Positions 1-8,098 of a stretch of DNA of 64,000 nt are shown here, one piece after another (the stretch's first letter is position 1; the number at the start of each line of letters is the position of its first letter). The position numbers and the translations under genes were made by a program. Below the pieces are notes generated by a model. It searched no databases and had not been told where the DNA came from. It saw nothing but the letters and a program-made list of their open reading frames with translations. The DNA is from an uncultured Dokdonia sp. (GTDB lineage: Bacteria > Bacteroidota > Bacteroidia > Flavobacteriales > Flavobacteriaceae), in the NCBI RefSeq assembly GCF_947492535.1, contig NZ_CANLNH010000006.1, forward strand, positions 186,001-250,000. Direction: 5' to 3'.

Positions 1-967
1 GGCTTTTAGAAACGTAAAGATTAGATTCATAATCTTGTAGGTGAACTACATGATTTTGATCATTTTCATATAATGCCCAAGCAGCTCTACGTATCCAAGG
101 AGAGAAGATCGTAAATGTCGGAATATCCAGTGCTTTTGCCATATTGATAGCACCACCTTCATTACCTATTAGTGCGTCACATTGTGTCGTTAACGCAATA
201 AACTCACGTAAACTTTTTCCATAAATATCTTTTAAGATATGCTGCTGTGTTTTTTCTGAACACAATTGATACAATGCGTCTACCTGATCTATTTGTTTTG
301 GAATATAATTAAAGAGTAACCGAGCTTCTGTCGAGTGTACAATATGATCTAATAAGGTGGCTAGGTAGGGCAGAGGGTATGTCTTATTAGAAGCACTTCC
401 TAAAATGCCTATCATATATAATTTCTGATCAGGATGTGTTCTAGCGCCTGCTAGTATTTTTTTCGCGGAAGCGGTCTCTTCATCAGTCACATAAAGTTTA
501 GGTTTTAATGCTTTAGGAAAATCAGTATCAATGGCTTGAAGTAGCTTCATACGATTCTCTATAGCGAGCCCTGCTTCAGTTTCTGGAGTATAGTGATATG
601 AATATAGGTCTGTGAATACAAGTTTTGTATACCATTTTTTATACCCGATGCGTTGTGGGGCTTTCGTAATTTTAGCTATACGAGCACTTCCTATTTTTGA
701 ATAGACATCAATACTAATATCATACATATAGGAAGCTAAAGAGGTATACAACTCTTTAAGTGCTTTATTACTTTTCTCCATTTCTGGAGTAAACACTATC
801 TTTTTATCTATAAATGGATTGTTCTCTAATACAGGTAAAGTATGCTCATTAATAAGATAATGAACTTCTGCGGTTGGGTATTTATGTTTTATTGCTTCAC
901 AAAGAATAGACGATGTAAGAACATCGCCTATCATTTTGTGTTGTATAATTAATATTTTTTTACCCAT
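1..967 (-). CDS. Glycosyltransferase family 9 (heptosyltransferase-like), C-terminus beyond the window
   Basis: An open minus-strand frame runs from an ATG at 967 to the window edge: 322 codons with no stop. The N-terminus MGKKILIIQHKMIGDVL matches the glycine-containing first loop of GT9 enzymes. The second Rossmann half carries IGNEGGAINMAKAL near residues 267-280, where the family usually has a DSGPMHLAAAL-like sugar-nucleotide motif. Known family role: GT9 proteins act at the cytoplasmic face of the inner membrane and add heptose or another sugar to lipopolysaccharide core. The donor and acceptor cannot be told from this sequence. The start lies 9 bases after the dapD stop, so it is probably translated from the same transcript as dapD. 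The family call is firm; the substrate is unknown. Confidence 0.85.
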   Translation of the reverse strand, partial: MGKKILIIQHKMIGDVLTSSILCEAIKHKYPTAEVHYLINEHTLPVLENNPFIDKKIVFTPEMEKSNKALKELYTSLASYMYDISIDVYSKIGSARIAKITKAPQRIGYKKWYTKLVFTDLYSYHYTPETEAGLAIENRMKLLQAIDTDFPKALKPKLYVTDEETASAKKILAGARTHPDQKLYMIGILGSASNKTYPLPYLATLLDHIVHSTEARLLFNYIPKQIDQVDALYQLCSEKTQQHILKDIYGKSLREFIALTTQCDALIGNEGGAINMAKALDIPTFTIFSPWIRRAAWALYENDQNHVVHLQDYESNLYVSKS

Positions 968-976
968 ATAGCGTGA

Positions 977-1792
977 TTATACTGCTACATCATATTCTCT
1001 TAGAGCGTCATTAAGAGAGGTTTTTTTATTGGTGCTTTCTTTACGTTTTCCTATAATTAAAGCACACGGCACATTATATTCTCCTGCAGCAAATTTCTTT
1101 GTATAACTTCCAGGAATCACTACAGAACGTGCAGGAACTCTTCCTTTCATTTCAACAGGCGTATCACCAGTAACATCTATGATTTTTGTACTCATGGTTA
1201 ATACAACATTTGCCCCTAAAACAGCTTCTTTTTCTACGCGTACGCCTTCTACAACGATACATCTACTCCCTATAAAAGCACCATCCTCTATAATTACCGG
1301 AGCTGCTTGTAATGGTTCTAATACACCGCCTATTCCTACACCACCACTTAAGTGTACATTTTTACCTATTTGGGCACAACTTCCTACGGTTGCCCATGTA
1401 TCTACCATCGTTCCTTCATCTACATATGCACCTATATTTACATAACTAGGCATCAAGATAACACCGCTAGAGATATACGCTCCATGGCGTGCTACAGCAT
1501 TAGGTACCACACGAATACCACGGTTTTTAAAATCTCTTTTTAGCGGAATTTTATCATGGTATTCAAAAATTCCTGCTTCTAATGTTTCCATTTGTTGAAT
1601 TGGAAAATATAATACGACTGCTTTCTTTACCCATTCATTGACTTGCCATCCAGTATCGGTAGGCTCGGCAACACGTAGTGTACCACGATCAAGCATATCT
1701 ACTACTTCACGAATGGCATTAATGGTAACTGGATTTTGTAACTCAGAACGATCGTCCCAAGCTTTTTCAATTAGATTTTGTAACTGATTCAT
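977..1792 (-). CDS. dapD: 2,3,4,5-tetrahydropyridine-2,6-dicarboxylate N-succinyltransferase
   Basis: A 271-residue protein of usual DapD length. It catalyses succinyl-CoA-dependent N-succinylation of tetrahydrodipicolinate, the committed succinylase-branch step to meso-diaminopimelate and lysine in the cytoplasm. The N-terminal helical domain (about 1-100) is followed by a left-handed beta-helix of hexapeptide repeats (about 105-225, for example IGAYVDEGTMVDTWATVGS and GGVLEPLQAAPVIIEDGAFI). These are typical DapD signatures. The ATG at 1792 lies 14 bases after the stop of the upstream redoxin lipoprotein, and GT9 follows after 9 bases, so the three genes form a compact unit. Two cell-envelope genes, for peptidoglycan precursor and glycan synthesis, therefore sit together. 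Confidence 0.97.
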   Translation of the reverse strand: MNQLQNLIEKAWDDRSELQNPVTINAIREVVDMLDRGTLRVAEPTDTGWQVNEWVKKAVVLYFPIQQMETLEAGIFEYHDKIPLKRDFKNRGIRVVPNAVARHGAYISSGVILMPSYVNIGAYVDEGTMVDTWATVGSCAQIGKNVHLSGGVGIGGVLEPLQAAPVIIEDGAFIGSRCIVVEGVRVEKEAVLGANVVLTMSTKIIDVTGDTPVEMKGRVPARSVVIPGSYTKKFAAGEYNVPCALIIGKRKESTNKKTSLNDALREYDVAV

Positions 1793-1806
1793 TTCAATTT
1801 TTCTTA

Positions 1807-2862
1807 TTATTTTTTATTTATATAGTTCTCAAATTGAGCAAAACTGCTAAACCGAGCTTGTATACTTCCTGTATGATCTATGAGTGCGTAGGTTGGAAAC
1901 TCCCAAATAGACAAATCATAAGTCAATCGTTTTTCTAGTTTCTGTTCTCGTACATTCACCCATGGATACTCATGTTTTTCTAGATAGTTTCTCCATATGG
2001 AGAATTTGTCATCTCTAGAGACTCCTATAAGTTCTATATTATTTTCTTCAAAAATAGTATAGTTTTTGGCAATACGTTTATGATCTCTTATACATGGTGC
2101 ACATCTTACAAACCAAAAATCTAATAAGTACTGTTTAGAGGGATCCAAGGTAATATTCGTTTTTTGATCATTGATATCTCCTAACTCATACTGATCAAAT
2201 TGTACAGCTCCCGTGTTTAGAATACTAATCATTCGATCTGTATTATTTATAAAATGATCCTGAAGACTATCCGTTTGCATACGCATGATTCGGTAGAGAT
2301 TATCTACTTTATCACGATGGTTTTGGTTACGAAACAAGAAATTCCCAACAATTGCATGCGAAAGTGGTGTATCTATATGTGTACGTATTTCAGAAATGAG
2401 AAATTTATCTATTGCTGAACTATCTACCTTAGAATCAATTAATTCTCGGTACGTATCTGTAAATTGTAACGAAGCAGTATATAAAGGAGAACTATCAACC
2501 TTATCTACTGTTACTTGCTGTTCTTCTACTGTTAAATCTATGAGTAACTGTTCTCCATCTAACCAAAACTGTTTTCCTATTCTTTTTCCTTCTGTATGTA
2601 CATATACATTATAAAGGTCATTAAGATTTCTTTGAAAATCTACTTTTATGGTATCCTTATAAGGAAGGAAGAAGCTTTCTTTTTGTCCAATATCTGCTAC
2701 CCATACGCTATCAATAGGTATATCAGAATGAATGACTAGATTGATATCAGATAGATTTAAATCTTCTTTTTTGCGTACTATTTCCTTTTCTTTTGTTGTT
2801 TGCTTACCACAGGACACAACAAATAGGATCACTAGTATACTAATGGGAAATCGAAGATTCAT
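1807..2862 (-). CDS. TlpA-like thiol-disulfide redoxin lipoprotein
   Basis: A 351-residue protein starting MNLRFPISILVILFVVSCGK, a lipoprotein signal peptide with lipobox VVSC. It should be exported and lipid-anchored. Residues about 30-235 form a region I do not recognise beyond similarity in layout to the N-terminal domains of Bacteroidota TlpA proteins. The C-terminal third (about 240-350) is a thioredoxin fold with LLDFWFVRCAPCIRDHKRI, so the redox-active CxxC is CAPC. It also has IELIGVSRDD and a cis-Pro-like strand, EFPTYALID. Known role: such proteins reduce or isomerise disulfides in the periplasm, often for cytochrome c maturation or oxidative stress. The specific partner is unknown. 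It is first in the likely operon with dapD and the GT9 gene. Confidence 0.85.
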   Translation of the reverse strand: MNLRFPISILVILFVVSCGKQTTKEKEIVRKKEDLNLSDINLVIHSDIPIDSVWVADIGQKESFFLPYKDTIKVDFQRNLNDLYNVYVHTEGKRIGKQFWLDGEQLLIDLTVEEQQVTVDKVDSSPLYTASLQFTDTYRELIDSKVDSSAIDKFLISEIRTHIDTPLSHAIVGNFLFRNQNHRDKVDNLYRIMRMQTDSLQDHFINNTDRMISILNTGAVQFDQYELGDINDQKTNITLDPSKQYLLDFWFVRCAPCIRDHKRIAKNYTIFEENNIELIGVSRDDKFSIWRNYLEKHEYPWVNVREQKLEKRLTYDLSIWEFPTYALIDHTGSIQARFSSFAQFENYINKK

Positions 2863-3114
2863 TTTTGGTTGTTACAATAAAGATCAAAGATAAAACTTCA
2901 TATTTGTATACAACCTTAGATTTTCTATAATTTAACAAGATAGATACCTGAATTTACTATTCTGGTATATAGTCTTGTATTAAAAAAACAATCCTTTTTT
3001 ATTTTAAGAATACTATAATAACCTGTATAGTCTGGCTAAATAACAAGATAAGGGAAAGAAAAAATAAAAGAGATCTTGATGGAAATGTTTCATATTTTTG
3101 ATAAAAATATAACT

Positions 3115-4191
3115 ATGAAAAATTTATTTACAATTCTATGCATTTTTAGTTTTATGTTAAGTAATGCTCAAAATTATCAATCAGCAGAAAGTGTTGCTTA
3201 CGACGAAGCCAATGATAGATGGTTAGTTGCCAATGGGTCTAATATTATTATAGATGATGGCAATGGTAATCTTAGTGTTTTTGGAACTATGAGTGCCACC
3301 CATGGTATGGAAATTATAGGAAATATTCTGTATGCATTAGATTCTAATGTACTAAGAGGATATGATCTTGACACAGCTGCTCAAGTGATGAGTCTTTCTA
3401 TTAGTGGCGTCGGTTTCTTGAATGGAATGGCTAATAATGGAGTCGATCAATTATACGTTACAGATTTTTCATTAGGAGATATTCATCAAATAGATGTATC
3501 TGATATAGATAATCCAACAAGTACTATACTAACTTCCAATGCAGGGACATCTCCAAATGGTATTTTATTTGACGGTGATAATAATAGGTTACTATTTGTA
3601 ACATTTACAAGTAATGCAAGTATTAGACAATTAGATCTTACCAATAATAGTGTGAGTGATGTAATAGCAGATACTGGCTTAGGTAATATAGATGGTATTA
3701 TATATAGTGAAAGCTTAGATGAATTTTATGTTTCTTCTTGGAATCCTGCTGCAATTACACGTTATACTAGTGATTTTTCTGAAAGCGCTATAATAGATGT
3801 TCCTAGTATTAATAATCCAGCAGATATAGACATCAAAGATGTAGGTGGTACTGTTACTATAGGAATTCCAATTTTCAATAATGTACTTTTTGCAGATGTC
3901 GAAGACCCATTAGCTATAGAAGAAGCTGTATTAGATTCTATTCAATTTTCTTTATCAGAAAATCCTATAACATCTTCAAGTATCATTTCATTTACATTGC
4001 AAGAAGCGAGTCAGGTTTCTATGTCTGTATATTCTATAGATGGGAAATTAATACGTACGCTATTTTCAGAAAATAATAGTATTGGAGAAAAACAAGTATC
4101 ATTAGAATCATCATCTTTAGCTCGCGGGATGTATTTACTCAATATTACTTTAAATGGTCAAGTGTTATCAAAAAAAATATTGGTGAACTAA
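3115..4191 (+). CDS. Secreted SMP-30/NHL-like beta-propeller protein with T9SS type A sorting domain
   Basis: I place the start at the ATG at 3115 rather than the upstream in-frame ATG at 3076. From 3115 the protein begins with a clean signal peptide (MKNLFTILCIFSFMLSNAQ), whereas the extra 13 residues would bury it. The mature region (about 20-275) has recurring blade-like segments (YVTDFSLGDIHQIDVSD, GILFDGDNNRLLFVTF, FYVSSWNPAAITRYT) like SMP-30/NHL propellers. The last ~75 residues (MSVYSIDGKLIRTLF, LARGMYLLNITLNG, KKILVN) are a T9SS type A sorting domain, so the protein should cross the outer membrane and be released or surface-anchored. No catalytic residues can be assigned. It is divergent from the redoxin gene across about 250 bases. 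Confidence 0.8.
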   Translation: MKNLFTILCIFSFMLSNAQNYQSAESVAYDEANDRWLVANGSNIIIDDGNGNLSVFGTMSATHGMEIIGNILYALDSNVLRGYDLDTAAQVMSLSISGVGFLNGMANNGVDQLYVTDFSLGDIHQIDVSDIDNPTSTILTSNAGTSPNGILFDGDNNRLLFVTFTSNASIRQLDLTNNSVSDVIADTGLGNIDGIIYSESLDEFYVSSWNPAAITRYTSDFSESAIIDVPSINNPADIDIKDVGGTVTIGIPIFNNVLFADVEDPLAIEEAVLDSIQFSLSENPITSSSIISFTLQEASQVSMSVYSIDGKLIRTLFSENNSIGEKQVSLESSSLARGMYLLNITLNGQVLSKKILVN

Positions 4192-4275
4192 AATGTTTAC
4201 TACGCTATAGTTATTGATTAATAGGAGACTCAACATATTGTAGTTATGCTTGCTCACATATCCTTTGGTTTTGCT

Positions 4276-4283
4276 TATTTTTG
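4276..4283 (+). promoter_or_regulatory. Putative -7 promoter box for ruvX
   Basis: TATTTTTG matches the Bacteroidota sigma-A -7 consensus TAnnTTTG and lies 15 bases before the ruvX ATG at 4299. That predicts a very short leader. I find no convincing -33 TTG at the expected distance, so this is a moderate call. Confidence 0.4.
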
Positions 4284-4298
4284 CACCAAATTTTAGAG

Positions 4299-4709
4299 AT
4301 GGCACGCATTATTGCGATAGATTATGGGACCAAACGAACAGGAATTGCAATCACTGATGAACTTCAGATGATTGCTTCTGGGTTAACCACGGTTGAGACC
4401 AAAAAGTTAATGCCCTTTTTAAAAGAGTACTTTCAGAAGGAGCAGGTTGAGGCGATGGTAATAGGAGAGCCTAAACGTATGAATAATGAAGCTTCAGATG
4501 TGGAAGCACACATTATACGCTTTCGCGAAAGCGTACTCAAGACCTTTCCAGATTTAAAGATCATTCGTCAAGACGAACGTTTTACCTCTAAAATGGCTTT
4601 CCAAACAATGATTGATAGCGGAATTGGAAAAAAGAAAAGACAAAACAAAGCACTTGTTGATCAAATAAGCGCCACAATAATATTACAAGATTACCTCTAT
4701 AATAAATAA
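4299..4709 (+). CDS. ruvX: Putative Holliday junction resolvase / pre-16S rRNA nuclease RuvX (YqgF)
   Basis: A 136-residue RNase H-fold nuclease. MARIIAIDYGTKRTGIAITD carries the first catalytic Asp. VIGEPKRMNNEASD, DERFTSKMA and a C-terminal DQISATIILQDYL supply the other YqgF signatures. I start at the ATG at 4299 because family members begin MARIIAID; an in-frame ATG at 4281 would add six unconserved residues and overlaps the predicted promoter box. Known role: 5' maturation of 16S rRNA and possibly Holliday-junction cleavage, in the cytoplasm. The codons for IIRFRESV are supplied by a perfect copy of the 20-base palindromic repeat (4516-4535), at a loop position. def follows 4 bases after the stop, so the two are almost certainly co-transcribed. 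Confidence 0.93.
   Translation: MARIIAIDYGTKRTGIAITDELQMIASGLTTVETKKLMPFLKEYFQKEQVEAMVIGEPKRMNNEASDVEAHIIRFRESVLKTFPDLKIIRQDERFTSKMAFQTMIDSGIGKKKRQNKALVDQISATIILQDYLYNK
4516..4535. repeat. REP-like palindrome, short form, inside ruvX
   Basis: TACGCTTTCGCGAAAGCGTA is a perfect 20-base palindrome embedded in frame in ruvX, where it encodes part of IIRFRESV. The same palindrome recurs through the window, mostly between genes. Confidence 0.9.
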
Positions 4710-4713
4710 GTAT

Positions 4714-5304
4714 ATGATTTTACCTATAGTAGCCTACGGAGATCCCGTTTTAAAGAAGAAAGCAAAACCTATTACTAAGGATTACCCTAAGCTTCCTGCA
4801 CTTATAGATAATATGTTTGAAACCATGTATGGTGCTAACGGATTGGGACTTGCGGCTCCTCAAATAGGACTTTCTATTAGAATGTTTTTAGTAGATACGT
4901 CTCCCTTTGCAAACGATAAGGAGTTTACAGAAGAAGAGCAGGCCGTATTTAAAGACTTTAAAAAAGTATTTATAAATGCTGAGATTTTAGAAAGTACTGG
5001 AGATGAATGGGCATTTAATGAAGGATGCTTAAGTATTCCAGGCATTACAGAAGATGTATTTAGAGAATCTACGATTACTATAAAGTACCAAGACGAAAAT
5101 TTTAAAGAATACACAGAAACGTATGACGGAATCATTGCACGTGTGATTCAGCATGAATATGATCATATAGAAGGAGTTTTGTTTACAGATAAACTATCGA
5201 GCCTTAAGAAACGTATATTAAAAGGAAGGCTTGCTAATATCTCTAAAGGAAAATGTGATGCCGATTATCGTATGCGTTTCCCAGCAGTTTCTAAAAAGAG
5301 ATAA
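4714..5304 (+). CDS. def: Peptide deformylase
   Basis: A 196-residue metalloenzyme that removes the N-formyl group from nascent proteins. All three family motifs are present: GLGLAAPQIG (motif 1, near residue 45), EGCLSIPG (motif 2, with the metal-binding Cys) and QHEYDHIEG (motif 3, HExxH). It has a charged insertion around residues 65-85 (FANDKEFTEEEQAVFKDF) between motifs 1 and 2 that is common in Bacteroidota deformylases. The start MILPIVAYGDPVLKKKA is typical. It lies 4 bases downstream of ruvX, so translation is probably coupled. Function is essentially certain. Confidence 0.97.
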   Translation: MILPIVAYGDPVLKKKAKPITKDYPKLPALIDNMFETMYGANGLGLAAPQIGLSIRMFLVDTSPFANDKEFTEEEQAVFKDFKKVFINAEILESTGDEWAFNEGCLSIPGITEDVFRESTITIKYQDENFKEYTETYDGIIARVIQHEYDHIEGVLFTDKLSSLKKRILKGRLANISKGKCDADYRMRFPAVSKKR

Positions 5305-5409
5305 GGAAAGTGTTAAATAAATGACAAAGACCACATTTTCTTATACAATAAATTTTGATTTTACATTAGGGCAATGCATATTTGCCGACCAAATTTGATA
5401 AAAAAACAT

Positions 5410-5826
5410 ATGGGTTTAGATAAAATATTATCCATTTCTGGAAAACCAGGTATTTACGAATTAAAAACACAAACGCGTAGTGGGTTTGTCGCAGAATCTT
5501 TATTAGATGGAAAGCGTATATCTGTAGGATTACGCCATAACGTGAGTATTCTTTCAGAGATAGCAATATATACACTAACAGAAGAAATTCCATTACGTGA
5601 AGTATTTGAAAAAATAAAAACGAAAGAAAATGGAGGACCTACCATACATCATAAGGTTTCTAAAGATGAACTAGAAGAGTTTTTCTTTAACGTGGTACCA
5701 GATTATGATGAAGATCGTGTATATCCTAGTGATATTAAGAAAGTAGTACAATGGTACAATATCTTACAGAAAAATAATTTGATGGACTTTTCTGCTCCTG
5801 AGGCTACTTCAGACGAGGAAGAATAG
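5410..5826 (+). CDS. DUF5606 family protein
   Basis: A 138-residue cytoplasmic protein of unknown function, conserved in Bacteroidota. I choose the ATG at 5410 because relatives begin MGLDKILSISGKPG; the longer frame from 5374 adds 12 unconserved residues. Visible features are an N-terminal beta-rich module (about 1-55: GIYELKTQTRSGFVAES, RISVGLRHNVSILSEIAIYT) followed by a helical part (PLREVFEKIKTKENG, YPSDIKKVVQWYNILQKNNLM) and an acidic tail ending in DEEE. It follows def by about 100 bases on the same strand and ends before a strong terminator. Location next to def, ruvX and mazG fits a housekeeping cluster, but I infer no specific reaction. Confidence 0.85.
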   Translation: MGLDKILSISGKPGIYELKTQTRSGFVAESLLDGKRISVGLRHNVSILSEIAIYTLTEEIPLREVFEKIKTKENGGPTIHHKVSKDELEEFFFNVVPDYDEDRVYPSDIKKVVQWYNILQKNNLMDFSAPEATSDEEE

Positions 5827-5852
5827 TGCATAACTTTTTATAAAAGCATACG

Positions 5853-5884
5853 GCCTTTGCAATTAGATTGCAAAGGCTTTTTTA
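5853..5884 (+). terminator. Rho-independent terminator after the DUF5606 gene
   Basis: GCCTTTGCAA (5853-5862) pairs perfectly with TTGCAAAGGC (5868-5877) across a 5-base loop and is followed by a run of seven T. It closes the ruvX-def-DUF5606 unit. Confidence 0.9.
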
Positions 5885-5941
5885 GTTTAGAGGTATAGTA
5901 TATATTTAACACCAATCATATAAATACTAATCAATAAATTG

Positions 5942-6490
5942 ATGAAAAATTTAAAATACCCATTAACAGGAGCTATTGTAGGATTAGTTTTGGGTGTGTT
6001 TTTTGGTTTTATATTTGATTCATTTTATACTAAAAAATCAGAATTAGAGAATAAACAAAGAATCCAAGTAATTTTATTTGGAAGTATTGGAGTCGTAGGC
6101 GGATTAATAATAGGATCAAAAGTAGCAGCAGAGGAACAAGAAAATATAAACAAAGAAATAGAGTATAATAATAGTATTGTCACTAAGAACTGTTTATGGT
6201 GCAAAAGTATATTTGAATATTCTAAATTAGAATATTCAAATAAAAATTATTGTAATACTTGTATAAGAGTAATTAGTAAAGATTACATTATAAAGATTCA
6301 AGAGATCCAAAAGCTTCTTATTGGTATTAATGAATTGAAAAGAAATTCAGCAATATTAAAAAGACTTGAGAAAATGAATACAATAGCCAATGAATTAATG
6401 ATATATGAAAATGTCGACCTAGAAATGATTAGTAAAAAACCATCTGAAATTTTAGAAATGGTAGGTGAGTATCAAAAATTAGTTAATTAG
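5942..6490 (+). CDS. Membrane protein with a C-terminal CxxC...CxxC zinc-ribbon-like region
   Basis: A 182-residue protein not recognised as a named family. The start is the ATG at 5942; a TTG three bases earlier is also open but less likely. Two hydrophobic, glycine-rich segments (about 7-27, GAIVGLVLGVFFGFIF; about 43-60, FGSIGVVGGLIIGSK) form a likely hairpin. A soluble part follows with CLWC (84-87) and CNTC (104-107) separated by 16 residues, the spacing of a small zinc ribbon. The rest is helical and Lys/Glu-rich. It resembles membrane-tethered zinc-ribbon proteins seen in many bacteria, but no function can be assigned. It is rich in AAT/ATT codons. It is isolated between a terminator and mazG. 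Confidence 0.65.
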   Translation: MKNLKYPLTGAIVGLVLGVFFGFIFDSFYTKKSELENKQRIQVILFGSIGVVGGLIIGSKVAAEEQENINKEIEYNNSIVTKNCLWCKSIFEYSKLEYSNKNYCNTCIRVISKDYIIKIQEIQKLLIGINELKRNSAILKRLEKMNTIANELMIYENVDLEMISKKPSEILEMVGEYQKLVN

Positions 6491-6522
6491 AAAGTTCTTA
6501 CAATTCAATTTAAAAATTAAGA

Positions 6523-6540
6523 TTTCCGCCTTCGCGGAAA
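6523..6540. repeat. Hairpin repeat, variant of the palindromic family, upstream of mazG
   Basis: TTTCCGCCTTCGCGGAAA is an 18-base stem (TTTCCGC / GCGGAAA) with a CTTC loop. Its sequence differs from the TACGCTTTCGCGAAAGCGTA element but shares the TTCGCG core. It lies 12 bases before mazG and may be transcribed into its leader. Confidence 0.6.
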
Positions 6541-6552
6541 TGAAATATACCT

Positions 6553-7326
6553 ATGAACACAAGACAGCAACAACTAGACGCCATTGATAGACTCTTAACC
6601 ATAATGGACGAACTTAGAGTAGGATGTCCGTGGGATAAAAAACAGACCATGCAAAGTTTACGTCATCTTACGATAGAAGAGACCTATGAGCTAGGCGATG
6701 CGATTCTAGATAATGATCTAGAAGAAATCAAGAAAGAACTTGGAGATTTGCTATTGCATATTGTGTTTTATGCTAAGATTGGAAGTGAAACCAAAGACTT
6801 TGATATTGCCGATGTAGCGCATAGTATTTCAGATAAATTGGTAGATCGTCATCCTCATATTTATGGAGATATAGAAGTAGCAGACGAAGCGGAAGTACAA
6901 CGCAACTGGGAAAAGCTTAAACTTAAAGAAGGAAAGAAATCTGTCTTAGAAGGTGTGCCACGTAGTTTACCCGCGATGGTAAAAGCCAGCCGCATTCAAG
7001 ATAAAGTGGCTGGGGTAGGGTTTGATTGGGAAGAACCACAACAAGTTTTTGAAAAATTACAAGAAGAGCTAGGGGAGTTGCAAGACGAAGTCAATGCAAA
7101 TGATCAAGAAAAAATAGAAGCCGAATTTGGCGATGTGCTTTTCTCTATGATTAATTATGCACGTTTCTTAAAAGTAGACCCAGAAAGCGCTTTAGAGCGT
7201 ACCAATAAGAAATTCATAAAACGATTTCAATATCTTGAAAGTAAAGCTGCGACGCTTGGTAAAAATCTAAGTGATATGACACTCGCCGAAATGGATGTTT
7301 TTTGGGAAGAGGCAAAGAAGTTATAA
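6553..7326 (+). CDS. mazG: Nucleoside triphosphate pyrophosphohydrolase MazG
   Basis: A 257-residue protein with two MazG domains in tandem. The first (about 12-115) has LRVGCPWDKKQT, EETYELGDAI and EIKKELGDLLLHIVF, with the ExxE...ExxD metal-binding set. The second (about 140-250) has KASRIQDKVAGVGFDWE, EELGELQDEV and EAEFGDVLFSMINYARFL. Known role: hydrolysis of (d)NTPs to NMP and pyrophosphate, house-cleaning of aberrant nucleotides, and in E. coli lowering of the ppGpp response. Length and motifs are those of full two-domain bacterial MazG. The gene appears monocistronic, preceded by a small hairpin and followed by a 7-bp tandem repeat. Confidence 0.96.
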   Translation: MNTRQQQLDAIDRLLTIMDELRVGCPWDKKQTMQSLRHLTIEETYELGDAILDNDLEEIKKELGDLLLHIVFYAKIGSETKDFDIADVAHSISDKLVDRHPHIYGDIEVADEAEVQRNWEKLKLKEGKKSVLEGVPRSLPAMVKASRIQDKVAGVGFDWEEPQQVFEKLQEELGELQDEVNANDQEKIEAEFGDVLFSMINYARFLKVDPESALERTNKKFIKRFQYLESKAATLGKNLSDMTLAEMDVFWEEAKKL

Positions 7327-7398
7327 TCAAACTGGATGCTTACGGTTAATGGTTAATGATTAATAGTGTGGTATATAAAATAATCACAGATATCATGT

Positions 7399-7447
7399 AA
7401 CCTATAACCTATAACGTATAACGTATAACGTATAACGTATAACGTAT
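7399..7447. repeat. 7-bp tandem repeat array
   Basis: Seven head-to-tail 7-base units: two AACCTAT followed by five AACGTAT. It lies between the convergent ends of mazG and the first small regulator gene. Uniform units of this kind expand and contract by slippage. No coding or promoter role is visible. Confidence 0.9.
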
Positions 7448-7458
7448 AAAATTACACA

Positions 7459-7827
7459 CTATTTCCTTTTCTTCCCTAAATGTTCTTTTATTTCAGCAAC
7501 CTCTTGAAGTAATTGTGTGACAGAGGCATCTATTTTTACCAATGCTTTTGCAGTCATTGTTGCTCTGGTGGTTGCATCTTCGTGAATATATTGTAATTCA
7601 GGTTCATTCAAATCGGTTAATGCTTTAAGCATATCACCTTTACCCGTAAGTAACCACTCTATATTTAAGATAGGATACTTTTCTACAATCAAATCTATTT
7701 TTTCAAGACTAATACTTCGTGTAATATTATTGATGTAGCCATTAGAAGCATTAATTGATCTCTCAAAAGCTTTTATGGTGATTTGCTGGGACTCAACAAA
7801 TAATCGTGTTCTAGTCTTTATACTCAT
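7459..7827 (-). CDS. Small helix-turn-helix (XRE-like) regulator, copy 1
   Basis: A 122-residue protein, a close paralogue of the product of 8099-8467 with exactly the same length. Residues about 8-65 look like an XRE/phage-repressor-type HTH common in Bacteroidota (TRLFVESQQITIKAFERSI, INASNGYINNITRSI, IEWLLTGKGDML). The tail is helical (MTAKALVKIDASVTQLLQEVAEIKEHL) and probably a coiled-coil oligomerisation segment. Its promoter region contains two copies of a TAGAGTA-N-TACTCTA-type palindrome (7850-7864, 7881-7895), so autorepression is likely. The gene is part of a tandem duplication offset by 640 bases. DNA binding is inferred from the fold signature; its targets are inferred from the operators. 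Confidence 0.75.
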   Translation of the reverse strand: MSIKTRTRLFVESQQITIKAFERSINASNGYINNITRSISLEKIDLIVEKYPILNIEWLLTGKGDMLKALTDLNEPELQYIHEDATTRATMTAKALVKIDASVTQLLQEVAEIKEHLGKKRK

Positions 7828-7849
7828 ATTTATAGATGCAATCTAAAAA

Positions 7850-7895
7850 TAGAATAACACTCTACTTAAATTAATAATAGTAGAGTGTTATTCTA
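7850..7895. promoter_or_regulatory. Paired operator, copy 1
   Basis: TAGAATAACACTCTA (7850-7864) and its exact inverted copy TAGAGTGTTATTCTA (7881-7895) flank a 16-base spacer, 22 bases upstream of the copy 1 regulator start. Each 15-mer is itself a degenerate palindrome of the TAGAGTA-N-TACTCTA type that recurs at 8489, 8520 and 8804. This is the expected arrangement for a cooperative repressor. Confidence 0.7.
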
Positions 7896-7916
7896 TTGTC
7901 GCTTTTGTTAGTGCGA

Positions 7917-7962
7917 ACTGTTGCACAAAGTAATAAATAATAACATAAAAAGTAAAATAATA
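7917..7962 (+). pseudogene. Remnant of the leader and start of a small divergent gene (copy 1 side)
   Basis: The stretch from CTGTTGCACAAAG onward is nearly identical to 8557-8602, the leader and start of the small HTH gene at 8573. At the two positions aligned with ATG 8573 and ATG 8600, copy 1 reads ATA (7933 and 7960). Similarity then ends. So the duplicate has kept the regulator and operators but lost the divergent gene. Confidence 0.6.
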
Positions 7963-8098
7963 GCACTTTATAGCAAAGTAATGAGGAATGTTCAAAAAGC
8001 GTATTATAAAAGTGAAGAATGACCGCTTATAATTTAAAAAACAGTCTTTTAACAAATAAGAAATGTATATGAGAATATAAAATGGGCATTAAGAAGTA

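Noticed and set aside
3076-3114. N-terminal extension of the T9SS propeller protein from an upstream ATG
   Set aside because: It would place 13 extra residues before a clean signal peptide; the ATG at 3115 is preferred.
7399-7447. CRISPR-like array
   Set aside because: Units are 7 bases with no spacers; it is a simple tandem repeat.
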